NCBI RefSeq assembly: GCF_013035315.1
Contig: NZ_WQHP01000003.1
Location: 372,001-436,000 of the forward strand
DNA from: Ruegeria arenilitoris
Lineage (GTDB): Bacteria; Pseudomonadota; Alphaproteobacteria; Rhodobacterales; Rhodobacteraceae
Length of the DNA stretch: 64,000 nucleotides
Reading direction: 5' to 3'
This document shows positions 7,814 through 17,100 of this stretch, piece after piece. Below the pieces are notes generated by a model. The model saw only the letters and a list, made by a program, of their open reading frames with translations, had not been told where the DNA came from and did no database searches. Positions within the stretch are counted from its first letter, which is position 1. Every line of letters begins with the position of its first letter. The position numbers were made by a program, and so were the translations under genes.

Positions 7814-9228
7814 GAGGGCAAAATGTCCCGCAAACGAAACTCGGCAATCCGTTCAACCTGACGGCAGGCCTCGGCAAATTCGGTGTCGCGGTCCTGCTCG
7901 ATGCGCCGCTGGAACGCCTGAAGGATCGACGCTTTGTCGTGATCCCGAACGGCGATGATGAACGGAAAGCCGAACTTCTCGGTGTACCGTTGGTTCAAAT
8001 CAGTGAACGCCGCGCGCTCGTCATCCGTCAAAGCATCCAGCCTCGCCGACGCCTGTTCGGACGTGCTTTCCTGCGTCAACCGCTTCGCCTGTGCCAGCTT
8101 TCCAGCCAGATCAGGGTGCGCGGTCAACACACCCAACCGCTCCTCCTGAGAAGCGGACCGGAACATGCGGGTCAGAGCGTTATGCATTCCACCCGCCGTG
8201 TCATGCGCAGGACCCAATTCCAGATCATAGGCCCTTTCGGCGATCCAGGCCGAGTGTTCAAAAATACCTCCATAGGCCGCCACAAATTCATCCCGCGCCA
8301 ACTGCGAAGGTTTCGGATACTGCGCAGGTGGATGCGTTTCGGCCCAGTGCTGGGCGATCTGCAACCGCGTGGCAAACCAGACATCGGAAAAGCCGCGCGC
8401 GTAGTCCAAAAACCGCTTCAAGGCCATCACCCGGCCCGGCCGCCCGATCAGGCGGCAGTGCAAGCCGATCGACAGCATCTTGGGCGCGCCCACCTCTCCC
8501 TCGGCATACAGCGCATCAAAACTGTCTTTGAGATATGAATAAAACTGATCGCCTGAGTTGAACCCCTGCGGTGTGGCAAACCGCATATCGTTGCAGTCCA
8601 GCGTATAGGGCACGATCAACTGATCCCGACCACCTGCCTGCATCCAATACGGCAGATCATCCGCATAAGTGTCGGCGACGTAAGCAAAGCCGCCCTCTTC
8701 GGCCACCAGCCGCACGGTGTTTTCTGAACACCGACCCGTATACCAGCCGCGGGGGCGTTCACCGACGACCTCGGTATGCAGGCGGATTGCCTCGGCGACC
8801 TGCGAGCGCTCTTCGTCCTCGGGCATGTCCTTGTGTTCCACCCATTTCAGCCCATGGCTGGCAATCTCCCATCCTGCCGCTTTCATCGCGGCGACCTGGT
8901 CGGGTGAGCGTGCAAGCGCTGTGGCAACGCCATAGACGGTGATCGGCAAATCCTGCATCAACCGGTGCAAGCGCCAGAACCCCGCACGCGATCCGTATTC
9001 ATAGATCGACTCCATGTTCCAGTGACGCTGGCCGGGCCACTGCGCAGCCCCAACGATTTCCGACAAAAACGCCTCGGACGCGGCATCGCCATGTAGCACG
9101 CAATTCTCGCCGCCCTCTTCGTAGTTCAACACGATCTGAACAGCCAGCTTGGCATTGCCGGGCCATTTTGCGTCCGGCGGGTTGGCACCGTAGCCGATCA
9201 TGTCACGAGTATAACGAGGGGGCTGCAT
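7810..9228 (-). CDS. puuE: Allantoinase PuuE fused to OHCU decarboxylase UraD
   Basis: A fusion of about 472 residues. Residues 1-300 are the polysaccharide-deacetylase-type allantoinase PuuE (YTRDMIGYGANPPDAKWPG, WEIASHGLKWVEH, LSIGLHCRLIGRPGR). Residues from about 310 are UraD, OHCU decarboxylase (FVAAYGGIFEHSAWIAE, LTAHPDLAGKLA, KFGFPFIIAVRDHDK). Together they turn OHCU into allantoin and then allantoate. Decarboxylase precedes hydrolase in the pathway although the domain order is the reverse; this fusion is common in alphaproteobacteria. GGAAGAAG before the second ATG (9228) favours it over 9240. It is divergent from uraH. Confidence 0.93.
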   Translation of the reverse strand: MQPPRYTRDMIGYGANPPDAKWPGNAKLAVQIVLNYEEGGENCVLHGDAASEAFLSEIVGAAQWPGQRHWNMESIYEYGSRAGFWRLHRLMQDLPITVYGVATALARSPDQVAAMKAAGWEIASHGLKWVEHKDMPEDEERSQVAEAIRLHTEVVGERPRGWYTGRCSENTVRLVAEEGGFAYVADTYADDLPYWMQAGGRDQLIVPYTLDCNDMRFATPQGFNSGDQFYSYLKDSFDALYAEGEVGAPKMLSIGLHCRLIGRPGRVMALKRFLDYARGFSDVWFATRLQIAQHWAETHPPAQYPKPSQLARDEFVAAYGGIFEHSAWIAERAYDLELGPAHDTAGGMHNALTRMFRSASQEERLGVLTAHPDLAGKLAQAKRLTQESTSEQASARLDALTDDERAAFTDLNQRYTEKFGFPFIIAVRDHDKASILQAFQRRIEQDRDTEFAEACRQVERIAEFRLRDILPS

Positions 9229-9389
9229 GGCTTCTTCCATTCTTGTGCTTCAGAACAGCTTTAGCCCAGAAGCGCGTCAATGATTATCAAATCAATCCGA
9301 ACGCTGTTTCCGGTTCTTTCGGCATTTCAACTGTTTCGAACTTTGCGCCAGACTGTAACAAAGCAAAAGACAAATCAAAGGAGACCTCC

Positions 9390-9746
9390 GTGGCTGGTTA
9401 TCTGACAACCCATGTTTTGGACACGGCGCGCGGCTGCCCGGCTGAGGGGTTAAAAATTGCACTCTACCGCGTGTCCGGGAATTCTCATCGTAAGATCACA
9501 GAAACGGAAACCAATGCAGACGGTCGTACCAACAGCCCGATCCTGCCGCAGGAGTCGTTTGAAACCGGCTCTTATGAGTTGGTTTTCTTCGCCGGGGACT
9601 ACCTACGCGCAACCGGACAGGTTGATGAAGACCCGCTGTTTCTGGATCAGGTGCCCATTCGCTTCGGCATGTCCGAACCGGACGCGCATTACCACGTTCC
9701 GCTGCTGCTATCGCCATTTGGGTATTCGACCTATCGAGGCAGCTGA
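9390..9746 (+). CDS. uraH: 5-hydroxyisourate hydrolase (transthyretin-like)
   Basis: A 118-residue HIU hydrolase that opens 5-hydroxyisourate, the product of urate oxidation, to OHCU. It has the family N-terminus GYLTTHVLDTARGCPA with the active-site His, the internal GRTNSP, and the diagnostic C-terminal tetrapeptide YRGS. It uses a GTG start with AAAGGAG seven bases upstream; the longer reading frame from 9168 overlaps the divergent puuE start and is not credible. It hands its product to the UraD domain encoded on the opposite strand. Confidence 0.93.
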   Translation: MAGYLTTHVLDTARGCPAEGLKIALYRVSGNSHRKITETETNADGRTNSPILPQESFETGSYELVFFAGDYLRATGQVDEDPLFLDQVPIRFGMSEPDAHYHVPLLLSPFGYSTYRGS

Positions 9747-9952
9747 CCCGAGCTGTCAGGCAAGGCTCCCGCCCGTCCTTCACCCCTGACGGGGCTCCTC
9801 CGGTTGGGCCAAGCGCCACCCCCTGTCGGGTGTGGCGCGGTCGCTCAGATATTTTCGTTTCGCCTGAAACCACACTAACGCAGCGCGGCTGTGCCGCGGT
9901 GCCCGGCCCAAGGTTGTGTAGCGCCCGAAGGGCGCAAACAACGACGGGAGCT
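9747..9952. repeat. Gene-free interval with clustered GC hairpins
   Basis: This 206-base gap between uraH and the LysR stop holds several inverted repeats: 9813-9838 (GCGCCAC/GTGGCGC arms), 9884-9898 (CGCGGC/GCCGCG, 3-base loop) and 9921-9935 (GCGCCC/GGGCGC, 3-base loop). None has a T tract. It also contains a GATATTTTC segment similar to one in the palindromic element near 30.17 kb. The pattern suggests a REP-like intergenic element or a bidirectional termination zone. Confidence 0.45.
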
Positions 9953-10876
9953 TTACGAGTCAGAGGTTTCCGAGGCGCGCACGACTTTGCTGATCCGTTC
10001 AATCATGAAGTCCATGAACAGCCGCGCTTTGGGGTCCTGATGGCGGCGATGGGTATAAAGGCACGCCATTTGCACCGAAACAGGCGGCGTTTCGACCGCA
10101 ACCGGCACCAAACGCCCGGAACTCAGGTGCTCGGCCACCTCAAAAACCGGCTTCATCGCGATCCCCTGCCCTGACAGCGCCCAATCCGTCAGCACGTCAC
10201 CGTCGTCACATTCGAACCGGCCAGACACTGCGAACCGTTTGGGGCCGTCAGGCGTTTCCAATTGCCACTGAAACTCAGTTGCGCCTGGGAACCTCAGGTT
10301 CAGGCACTCATGCCGTTGCGAGACCAGATCGGCCCCGGTCACCGGCATCCCCCTGCGTTCGACATAGGCCGGGGCCGCGCACAATACGCGCGGGCAGTCG
10401 GCAATCTTGCGGATACGCAAGGTACTATCTTCGGGCTGGCCAATGAAGAAGGCCAGATCCAACCCCTCGGTGGTTAGGTCGACGGATCGGTCAGTCAACC
10501 GCAAGCGCACATCGATCTCGGGGTATTCCGCCAGAAAGTCAGGCACATGCGGGGCCAACAATCTTCGACCAACACCCAGCGGAGCCGCCACGAACAACGA
10601 CCCACGCGGGGCTTCGGTCAGATGGACGACCTGCGCCTCGGCCTCATCCACCGCATCCAAAACCGCCACCGCACCGGGATAAAACGCGCGTCCCTGCTCG
10701 GTCGGACTGAGGTTGCGAGTTGTTCTTTGGAACAACCGAACACCCAAGTGGTCCTCGAGTTGAGAAATCCGCGCCGACGTCACTGCGGGCGAGATTCGCA
10801 GGTCACGCCCCGCCGCGGACATGCTGCCCAGATCATAGACACGGACAAAGGTTCGGATATTGTCGAGGTAGGACAT
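9953..10876 (-). CDS. LysR-family transcriptional regulator, divergent from puuD
   Basis: A 307-residue LysR regulator. The N-terminal winged helix-turn-helix is MSYLDNIRTFVRVYDLGSM through ISPAVTSARISQLEDHLGVRLFQRTTR; the effector domain contains GSLFVAAPLGVGRR. The start at 10876 is the normal LysR N-terminus, and the longer frame to 11029 would run into puuD. Its promoter region is shared with puuD (96 bases), so control of puuD and perhaps of the purine genes is likely. The effector is unknown; a purine intermediate is a reasonable guess. The DNA-binding domain is of the CrgA/AaeR-like class. Confidence 0.88.
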   Translation of the reverse strand: MSYLDNIRTFVRVYDLGSMSAAGRDLRISPAVTSARISQLEDHLGVRLFQRTTRNLSPTEQGRAFYPGAVAVLDAVDEAEAQVVHLTEAPRGSLFVAAPLGVGRRLLAPHVPDFLAEYPEIDVRLRLTDRSVDLTTEGLDLAFFIGQPEDSTLRIRKIADCPRVLCAAPAYVERRGMPVTGADLVSQRHECLNLRFPGATEFQWQLETPDGPKRFAVSGRFECDDGDVLTDWALSGQGIAMKPVFEVAEHLSSGRLVPVAVETPPVSVQMACLYTHRRHQDPKARLFMDFMIERISKVVRASETSDS

Positions 10877-10972
10877 CTTTTCGTTTTTTTTGACACAGTT
10901 TGACAATATCCGGGAATACCGAAGAAAGTGCCCGTTGCCTAGTGTGGCAGCAACCAACCGGAGAGCTTTCGC

Positions 10973-12196
10973 ATGTACGACTTTGCCGTGTTCTGGGATT
11001 GGATGGCTTTTGCCGTGCGCTGGCTGCACGTCATCACCGCTATCGCCTGGATCGGATCATCCTTTTACTTCATCGCGCTGGACCTTGGCCTGAATCGCGA
11101 CGTCCCAGGCCCTGCGGATGGCGAAGAATGGCAGGTGCATGGCGGTGGCTTCTACCACATCCAGAAATATCTGGTCGCGCCAGAGCGCATGCCGGACCAC
11201 CTGACCTGGTTCAAATGGGAAAGCTATGCGACATGGCTCAGCGGGGCGGCCTTGCTGATGATCGTCTACTGGGTTGGCGGAGAGCTGTATCTGATTGATG
11301 CACAAAAGGCCGATCTGGCACTGTGGCAGGGTATTCTGATCTCGGCAGCCTCGCTGACTGTCGGCTGGCTGGTCTATGACTTCCTGTGCAAATCGGGGCT
11401 TGGCGAACGCCCCACGCTGCTGATGGTGCTGTTGTTTGTGCTGCTGGTGGCAATGGGTTGGGGGTATAACCAGATCTTCACCGGGCGCGCGATGATGCTG
11501 CATCTCGGGGCTTTCACGGCCACCATTATGACGGCAAACGTGTTCTTCATCATCATGCCGAACCAACGGATCGTGGTGGATGATCTGAAGAGCGGCCGAA
11601 CGCCTGATCCGAAATACGGCAAGATTGCCAAGCTGCGTTCGACCCACAACAACTACCTCACGCTGCCGGTCGTGTTCCTGATGCTGTCGAACCACTACCC
11701 GCTGGCATTTGCCACCGAATACAACTGGATTATCGCTGCGCTTGTCTTCCTGATGGGCGTAACCATCCGGCACTATTTCAACACGCGCCACGCTCGGGCC
11801 GGGGATCCAACCTGGACCTGGCTTGTGACTGCGCTGTTGTTCATCGCGATCATGTGGTTGTCCACTGCCCCGATGTACAAACCATTGGAAGAGGCCGAGG
11901 CGCAGCCGCTGACGCCTTACGAACAGAAGTTCGCCGCTGCGGATGGGTTTGAACAGGCGCATGACGTTGTTCTGGGGCGCTGCTCCATGTGCCACGCGCG
12001 AGAACCCGTGTGGGAGGGCATCCTGTGGGCCCCTAAAGGTGTTCTATTAGAAACCGAAGGTGACATCGCCCGAAATGCGCAGCAAATCTATCTGCAGGCC
12101 GGCGTCAGCCACGCCATGCCGCCCGCCAATGTCACCTATATGGAACCCGAAGACCGCGAGGCCATCATCCGCTGGTTCCGCAACGCCGGATCCTGA
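10973..12196 (+). CDS. puuD: Urate hydroxylase PuuD, membrane-bound with cytochrome c domain
   Basis: A 407-residue inner-membrane enzyme that oxidises urate to 5-hydroxyisourate. The first 300 residues form about eight membrane segments (WLHVITAIAWIGSSFYF, GAALLMIVYWVGGELYL and others) with several conserved His residues typical of the urate-oxidase N-domain. Residues 337-341 are the haem-binding CSMCH of a C-terminal cytochrome c domain, with a candidate Met ligand at about 382 in HAMPPAN. It lets the cell pass electrons to the respiratory chain instead of making H2O2 as soluble uricase does. A GGAGAG Shine-Dalgarno lies just upstream. Confidence 0.93.
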   Translation: MYDFAVFWDWMAFAVRWLHVITAIAWIGSSFYFIALDLGLNRDVPGPADGEEWQVHGGGFYHIQKYLVAPERMPDHLTWFKWESYATWLSGAALLMIVYWVGGELYLIDAQKADLALWQGILISAASLTVGWLVYDFLCKSGLGERPTLLMVLLFVLLVAMGWGYNQIFTGRAMMLHLGAFTATIMTANVFFIIMPNQRIVVDDLKSGRTPDPKYGKIAKLRSTHNNYLTLPVVFLMLSNHYPLAFATEYNWIIAALVFLMGVTIRHYFNTRHARAGDPTWTWLVTALLFIAIMWLSTAPMYKPLEEAEAQPLTPYEQKFAAADGFEQAHDVVLGRCSMCHAREPVWEGILWAPKGVLLETEGDIARNAQQIYLQAGVSHAMPPANVTYMEPEDREAIIRWFRNAGS

Positions 12197-12354
12197 TCCC
12201 GAGACCGATCCACCACACACGCTGCAAAATTCTCCCGGCACAAGATAATCTCTTTTCCTGCGACGTCTCTGATGCTCTAACATGAATATTAGCAGCCGTC
12301 GCTATCCATAAGACGGCCAAAGAGATTTCGACTTGGGGCAGTTGGAGCTATCAC

Positions 12355-14160
12355 ATGCCGGGGAGCAGGCCACGCGCCTTTTTGACGACTTGCCTTCTCG
12401 GCGCGTTTGCTATGTCCTTGCCGACCACTTTGGCCGCGCTGGAAACGACACTGACCGCTCCGGGTGGGTCAAAAGAGCTTGTAGAGCGGCTTGAAGAAAA
12501 CTCATCAGTTGCGACCGCTGAATCCCGTGGCTTGGATACGCCGCTGGAAATCCTGTCGGCCGCGCTGTCAGATTACCGCACAATGGTGCAGATCCTTTAT
12601 GATGAGGGCTACTTTGGCCCTGTCGTCAGCATCAAGCTGGATGGGATAGAGGCCGCCGAGATAAGCTCGCTCAGCGTACCAGCGCAGATCAACCGCGCGG
12701 TGATAACGGTGCAGACCGGTCCCAAGTTCACCTTTGGCGAGGCAATCGTTCAGCCGGTTACACCTGAGACAGAGTTGCCCGAAGAATTTGCGGTCGGCAA
12801 AGTGGCCACAACCGGTGCCATTCAGCAGGCCGCATCGGCGGGTGTGCAGGGCTGGCGCAACGCCGGGCACGCCAAGGCGGAAGTCGGTAGCCAAAAGGTC
12901 ATCGCGCGCCATGCGCAAGACAAACTGGATGCGCAGATTGATCTTGCCCCGGGGCCGCGCCTGCGGTTTGGCAAAATGATCATCCAGGGCGACACGGATG
13001 TGCGCCATAGATCGATCGAAAAAATCGCCGGTTTTCCTGCGGGCGAAGTTTATTCTCCCGAGAAAATTCAGAAGGTCGGCACCCGGCTGCGGCGGACCGG
13101 TACCTTTAACGTTGTCGCTATTGAAGAGCGTGAAACATCCAATCCCGACGGTACGCTGGATTTCGATGCCACGTTTGAAGATATGCCAAAACGTCAACTG
13201 ACCTTTGGGCTTGAACTGGCATCGCGCGACGGGCTCGACCTGACCGCAACATGGACCCACCGCAACGTGTTCCGCCGCGCAGAGCGCTTGCGTTTCGAGG
13301 CCGCCATCCGCAACATTGGCGGAGCCGAGGACATTGACGGCAGGATCGGCCTGCGTCTGGATCAACCCGACCGGCTGGGCCCGGATGACAACACCTTCTG
13401 GAGCGCCCTGCTAGAGCGCCGAAATACCGAGAACTACAACGTGACGGTGGCCTCTCTGGGTTATGGCGCACGAAGAACGTTCTCTGACCGTCTGTACGCA
13501 GAGGCATCAGCTGGCTTCCAATGGTCGAGCGCAGATGACGCCTATGGCGACGACCGCCGATTCCGCTATTTCGTCCTGCCGTTCCGTTCGGAATGGGACC
13601 AACGGGACAGCAAAGTCAGCGCCACACGCGGATTTTACCTCGACTCGCAGGTCACACCTTTTGCAGGATTATCTGAAACCGAAAGCGGCATCCGGCTGTT
13701 CTTTGATGGGCGCGGATATACGCGCGTTGGATCCAGTGACAGGTTGGTTCTGGCTGGCCGCGTCCAGCTGGGGTCGGTACTAGGCCCCTCGCCCGATGGT
13801 GTGACCCCGGATTTTCTGTTTTTCTCAGGCGGTGCCGGAACGGTGCGTGGTCAGCCTTATGAAAGCCTTGGGATTCCGGTCGGCACAGGCGTGGCGGGCG
13901 GGAAATCGTTCCTTGGACTGTCCGCCGAGGTGCGAGGCAAAATCACGGAAGCCATATCGCTGGTCGGGTTTTACGATTACGGTACGGTCGACACCTCCTC
14001 GTTCATCGGCAGCGGGGCAGAATACCATTCGGGTGCCGGGCTTGGGGTCCGGTACGATCTGGGCGGATTTGGCCCGCTAAGACTTGACCTCGCCGTCCCG
14101 GTGCAGGGCGATACGGGCAACGGGTTGCAGTTCTATATCGGGATCGGACAGGCATTTTGA
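12355..14160 (+). CDS. tamA: Autotransporter assembly complex protein TamA (Omp85 family)
   Basis: A 601-residue outer-membrane protein. The signal peptide ends near LPTTLAALE. POTRA-like repeats occupy roughly residues 60-270 (YDEGYFGPVVSIKLDG, RLRFGKMIIQGDTDVRHRSI). A 16-stranded barrel follows, with the Omp85 signature region (FLFFSGGAGTVRGQPYESLG) and a terminal Phe after IGIGQ. With TamB it forms the TAM that inserts barrel proteins and moves lipids between membranes. The tamB start codon overlaps its stop, so the two are coupled. Confidence 0.92.
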   Translation: MPGSRPRAFLTTCLLGAFAMSLPTTLAALETTLTAPGGSKELVERLEENSSVATAESRGLDTPLEILSAALSDYRTMVQILYDEGYFGPVVSIKLDGIEAAEISSLSVPAQINRAVITVQTGPKFTFGEAIVQPVTPETELPEEFAVGKVATTGAIQQAASAGVQGWRNAGHAKAEVGSQKVIARHAQDKLDAQIDLAPGPRLRFGKMIIQGDTDVRHRSIEKIAGFPAGEVYSPEKIQKVGTRLRRTGTFNVVAIEERETSNPDGTLDFDATFEDMPKRQLTFGLELASRDGLDLTATWTHRNVFRRAERLRFEAAIRNIGGAEDIDGRIGLRLDQPDRLGPDDNTFWSALLERRNTENYNVTVASLGYGARRTFSDRLYAEASAGFQWSSADDAYGDDRRFRYFVLPFRSEWDQRDSKVSATRGFYLDSQVTPFAGLSETESGIRLFFDGRGYTRVGSSDRLVLAGRVQLGSVLGPSPDGVTPDFLFFSGGAGTVRGQPYESLGIPVGTGVAGGKSFLGLSAEVRGKITEAISLVGFYDYGTVDTSSFIGSGAEYHSGAGLGVRYDLGGFGPLRLDLAVPVQGDTGNGLQFYIGIGQAF

Positions 14161-17100
14161 TTGGACGTCGCGCATATCCTTGGTTGATTTCGGGTCTGGT
14201 CGTGACCGCCCCCCTGCCGCTTGCCGCGCAGGAAGAAGGCGGCAGCATGCTTGAGCGTTTTCTGCAGGATACGCTGTCAGGGGACGACCAGAACGTCACT
14301 GTAACGGGTCTGCAAGGTGCCCTAAGCGCCCGCGCGACTATCGCTGAGATTACCGTGGCGGATGACGAAGGCGTCTGGCTGACCATCAAGGATGCCGAAC
14401 TGGATTGGAACCGCCTCGCGCTGATCCGGGGGCGATTTTCGGTAAATTCTCTGACAGCGCAGGAAATCGACATTGCCCGCGCGCCTGGCACAACCACCAA
14501 GGAAGAGCCGCCCGCTTCCGTCGAAACACAACCGTTTCAGCTGCCCGAGCTACCGGTCTCTATCGAAATCGGCGAAATCCGTGTGGATGAACTGTCACTG
14601 GGCGAGCCGCTGATTGGTGTCGCCGCAGACCTCAATGTAACGGGCAACCTTTCTTTGGCGGACGGGGCGCTGGACACCAATCTGGACATCATCCGGTTGG
14701 ACCGCGCAGGCGATGAGATCAAACTGACAGCCGGGTTTCAAAACACCTCGCGCGAGATCAATCTGGATCTGCAGGTGAATGAGGCCTCGGGCGGGCTTAT
14801 CTCTACTGCGCTGAACATTCCCGACAGTCCTCCGATCGGCCTGACCGCCCAAGGCGCGGGGCCATTGACGGACTTCACGGCCGACATCGGCCTCAGCAGT
14901 GACGACCAGATGCGCGTCACCGGGCAGGTGCGACTTCAAGCTGCCGAAGGCGGCGCGGCGGACGGCATTGCCTTTACGACAGATTTGAATGGTGATCTGA
15001 CCCCGTTTCTAGGCCCTGAGATCGACCCCTTCTTCGGACCCAAATCCCGGCTCTTCGTCGACGGCCAAACCAAGCCCGAAGGCGCGTTGGACATCTCAGA
15101 CCTTGAGCTCACCACACAAGCATTGGACCTGAAGGGTGAACTGCAGTTGGCGGAAGGCGGGGCGCTGCAACTAGCGGCCCTGCAGGGACGTATTACGCCA
15201 CCGGATGGCGAGGCGGTCGTCCTGCCGGTTGCGGGTGGCGATACCTCGATTCAGTCGGCGCAACTGTCCGCTTTGTTCGATCGCCAGAACGGCAACCTTT
15301 GGGATCTAAGCCTGACTGCGAACGATTTTGAATCCCCGCAGGCTAATTTGGACGATGCAAGGATCACAGCGCAAGGCACCTTGGATCAAGGCGAGGTTCT
15401 GACCGTTGATGGTGACGTTCAGGTTGCAGTCGACGGCATAGACATGGCGGATCAGGCGTTGACGACGGCGTTGGGCCAGCGCATCACGCTGGACGGTCAG
15501 TTTGAATACAGCAGCGACCAGTCGCTGAACCTGTCTGGGTTCGAACTTGTGGGATCAGATTACACGCTGGCGTTGGACGCGTTGATCGCCGGGCTAACCA
15601 GCGGTTTGACGGTTGACGGAACGGCCAAACTGGACGCCACCGATCTGTCGCGATTTTCGGATCTGGCCAAGCTGGACCTTGCCGGACAGGTTTCAGCCAG
15701 CGTAACCGGCAAGGGCTCGCCCCTGGAGCAGAGCTTTGACGGTAAAGTCATCGTTGAGGGTCGCGATTTGTCCACGGGCCGCGACGATATCGACCCCGTG
15801 ATCACCGGAAAGACCACGATCACATTGGACGGTAGCCGGGGTACAGACGGCATCACCATCCGCGAGTTTGATCTGGATAGTGAGGCCGCCAAGGCCGTCG
15901 CCAGTGGTGTTGTGACCACGCCAGATGGCAACCTGACCATCGACGGCCAAGCGCGGGTCAGCGCGTCGGATTTGTCCGTCTTCTCAGGTCTGGCAAAGCG
16001 CGAGCTGAGCGGTTCGGTTCAGGCCACCGCGCAAGGCAAAGGCACGGTACAAACGCTGGAATTTGATGGCACGGCCAGTGTCATCGGCCAGAACATAGAA
16101 ACCGGTTTGACCGACATTGATCCCCTGCTGACGGGGCGCACGCAGATCGAATGGGACGGTGCCAGAACCGCGGATCGCATCGACATTCGTAATGCCTCGG
16201 TCAATGGCCGCGCGCTGACTGCGCAGCTGCAGGCCGTGGTGGATGACCCGACCAGTGATCTGTCGGCCTATGGACAGGCGCAACTGAACGTGCCGAACCT
16301 GTCCCTGTTATCCGGCTTGGCCGGACGTGATCTGGCCGGATCGGTTTCGGCCAATGTGAAGGGTAACGGCACCCTGTCCAGCAAGGAATTCGACGTTCAA
16401 GGCGACTTGGACGCCAACAACATTCAGACCGGCATCGAGATTGTCGACAAGCTAATCCAAGGTCGCACAACCCTGGATATCGATGCCGCGAACGAGGCGC
16501 AGGTTATCGACATTCGAACCTTCCGCCTGAACGGAACAGCCCTAACCGCAACCGCCTCTGGCAAACTGGACCGCCAGTCCGGCGGGCTGGATTACTCGGT
16601 CCGGCTGGATGATCTGGCGCGCATTCTGAACACCCTCTCCGGCCCGCTGACATTGGACGGAAATGTGGCCCCGACCTCTTCCGGGTTGGAGGGCACCGTG
16701 AACCTGAACGGCCCTGATAGTTCCTATGCCAAGCTTGAGGGCACAGTAGACAGCGACGGGACGGCCGATCTGGATTTTGATGCCAAGTTCAACCGGATCG
16801 AACGGTTCGCGCCCGAGTTTCCCGGCACCATCGCCGCCACGGGCACGGCCAAGCGCAACAAGGGTGTCTGGACAATCGACACGCAGGCCGAAGGCCCGGC
16901 AGAGATCAGCAGCAGCATCTCAGGTACCTTCGATGAAGGCAGCGGTGAAGCAGACCTGGCCGCAACCGGCGGCGTCAATCTGGGCATCGCCAACCTGTTC
17001 ATAACCCCCAACAAGATTGATGGCACCGCCCGCTATGACCTGAAATTGTCCGGAAAACCCGCGCTTGAGTCACTGTCCGGCTCGATCACCACCTCTGGCA

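Noticed and set aside
12295..12317. GCCGTC/GACGGC hairpin upstream of tamA
   Set aside because: The stem is only six pairs with an 11-base loop and no T tract. It may occur by chance in GC-rich DNA.
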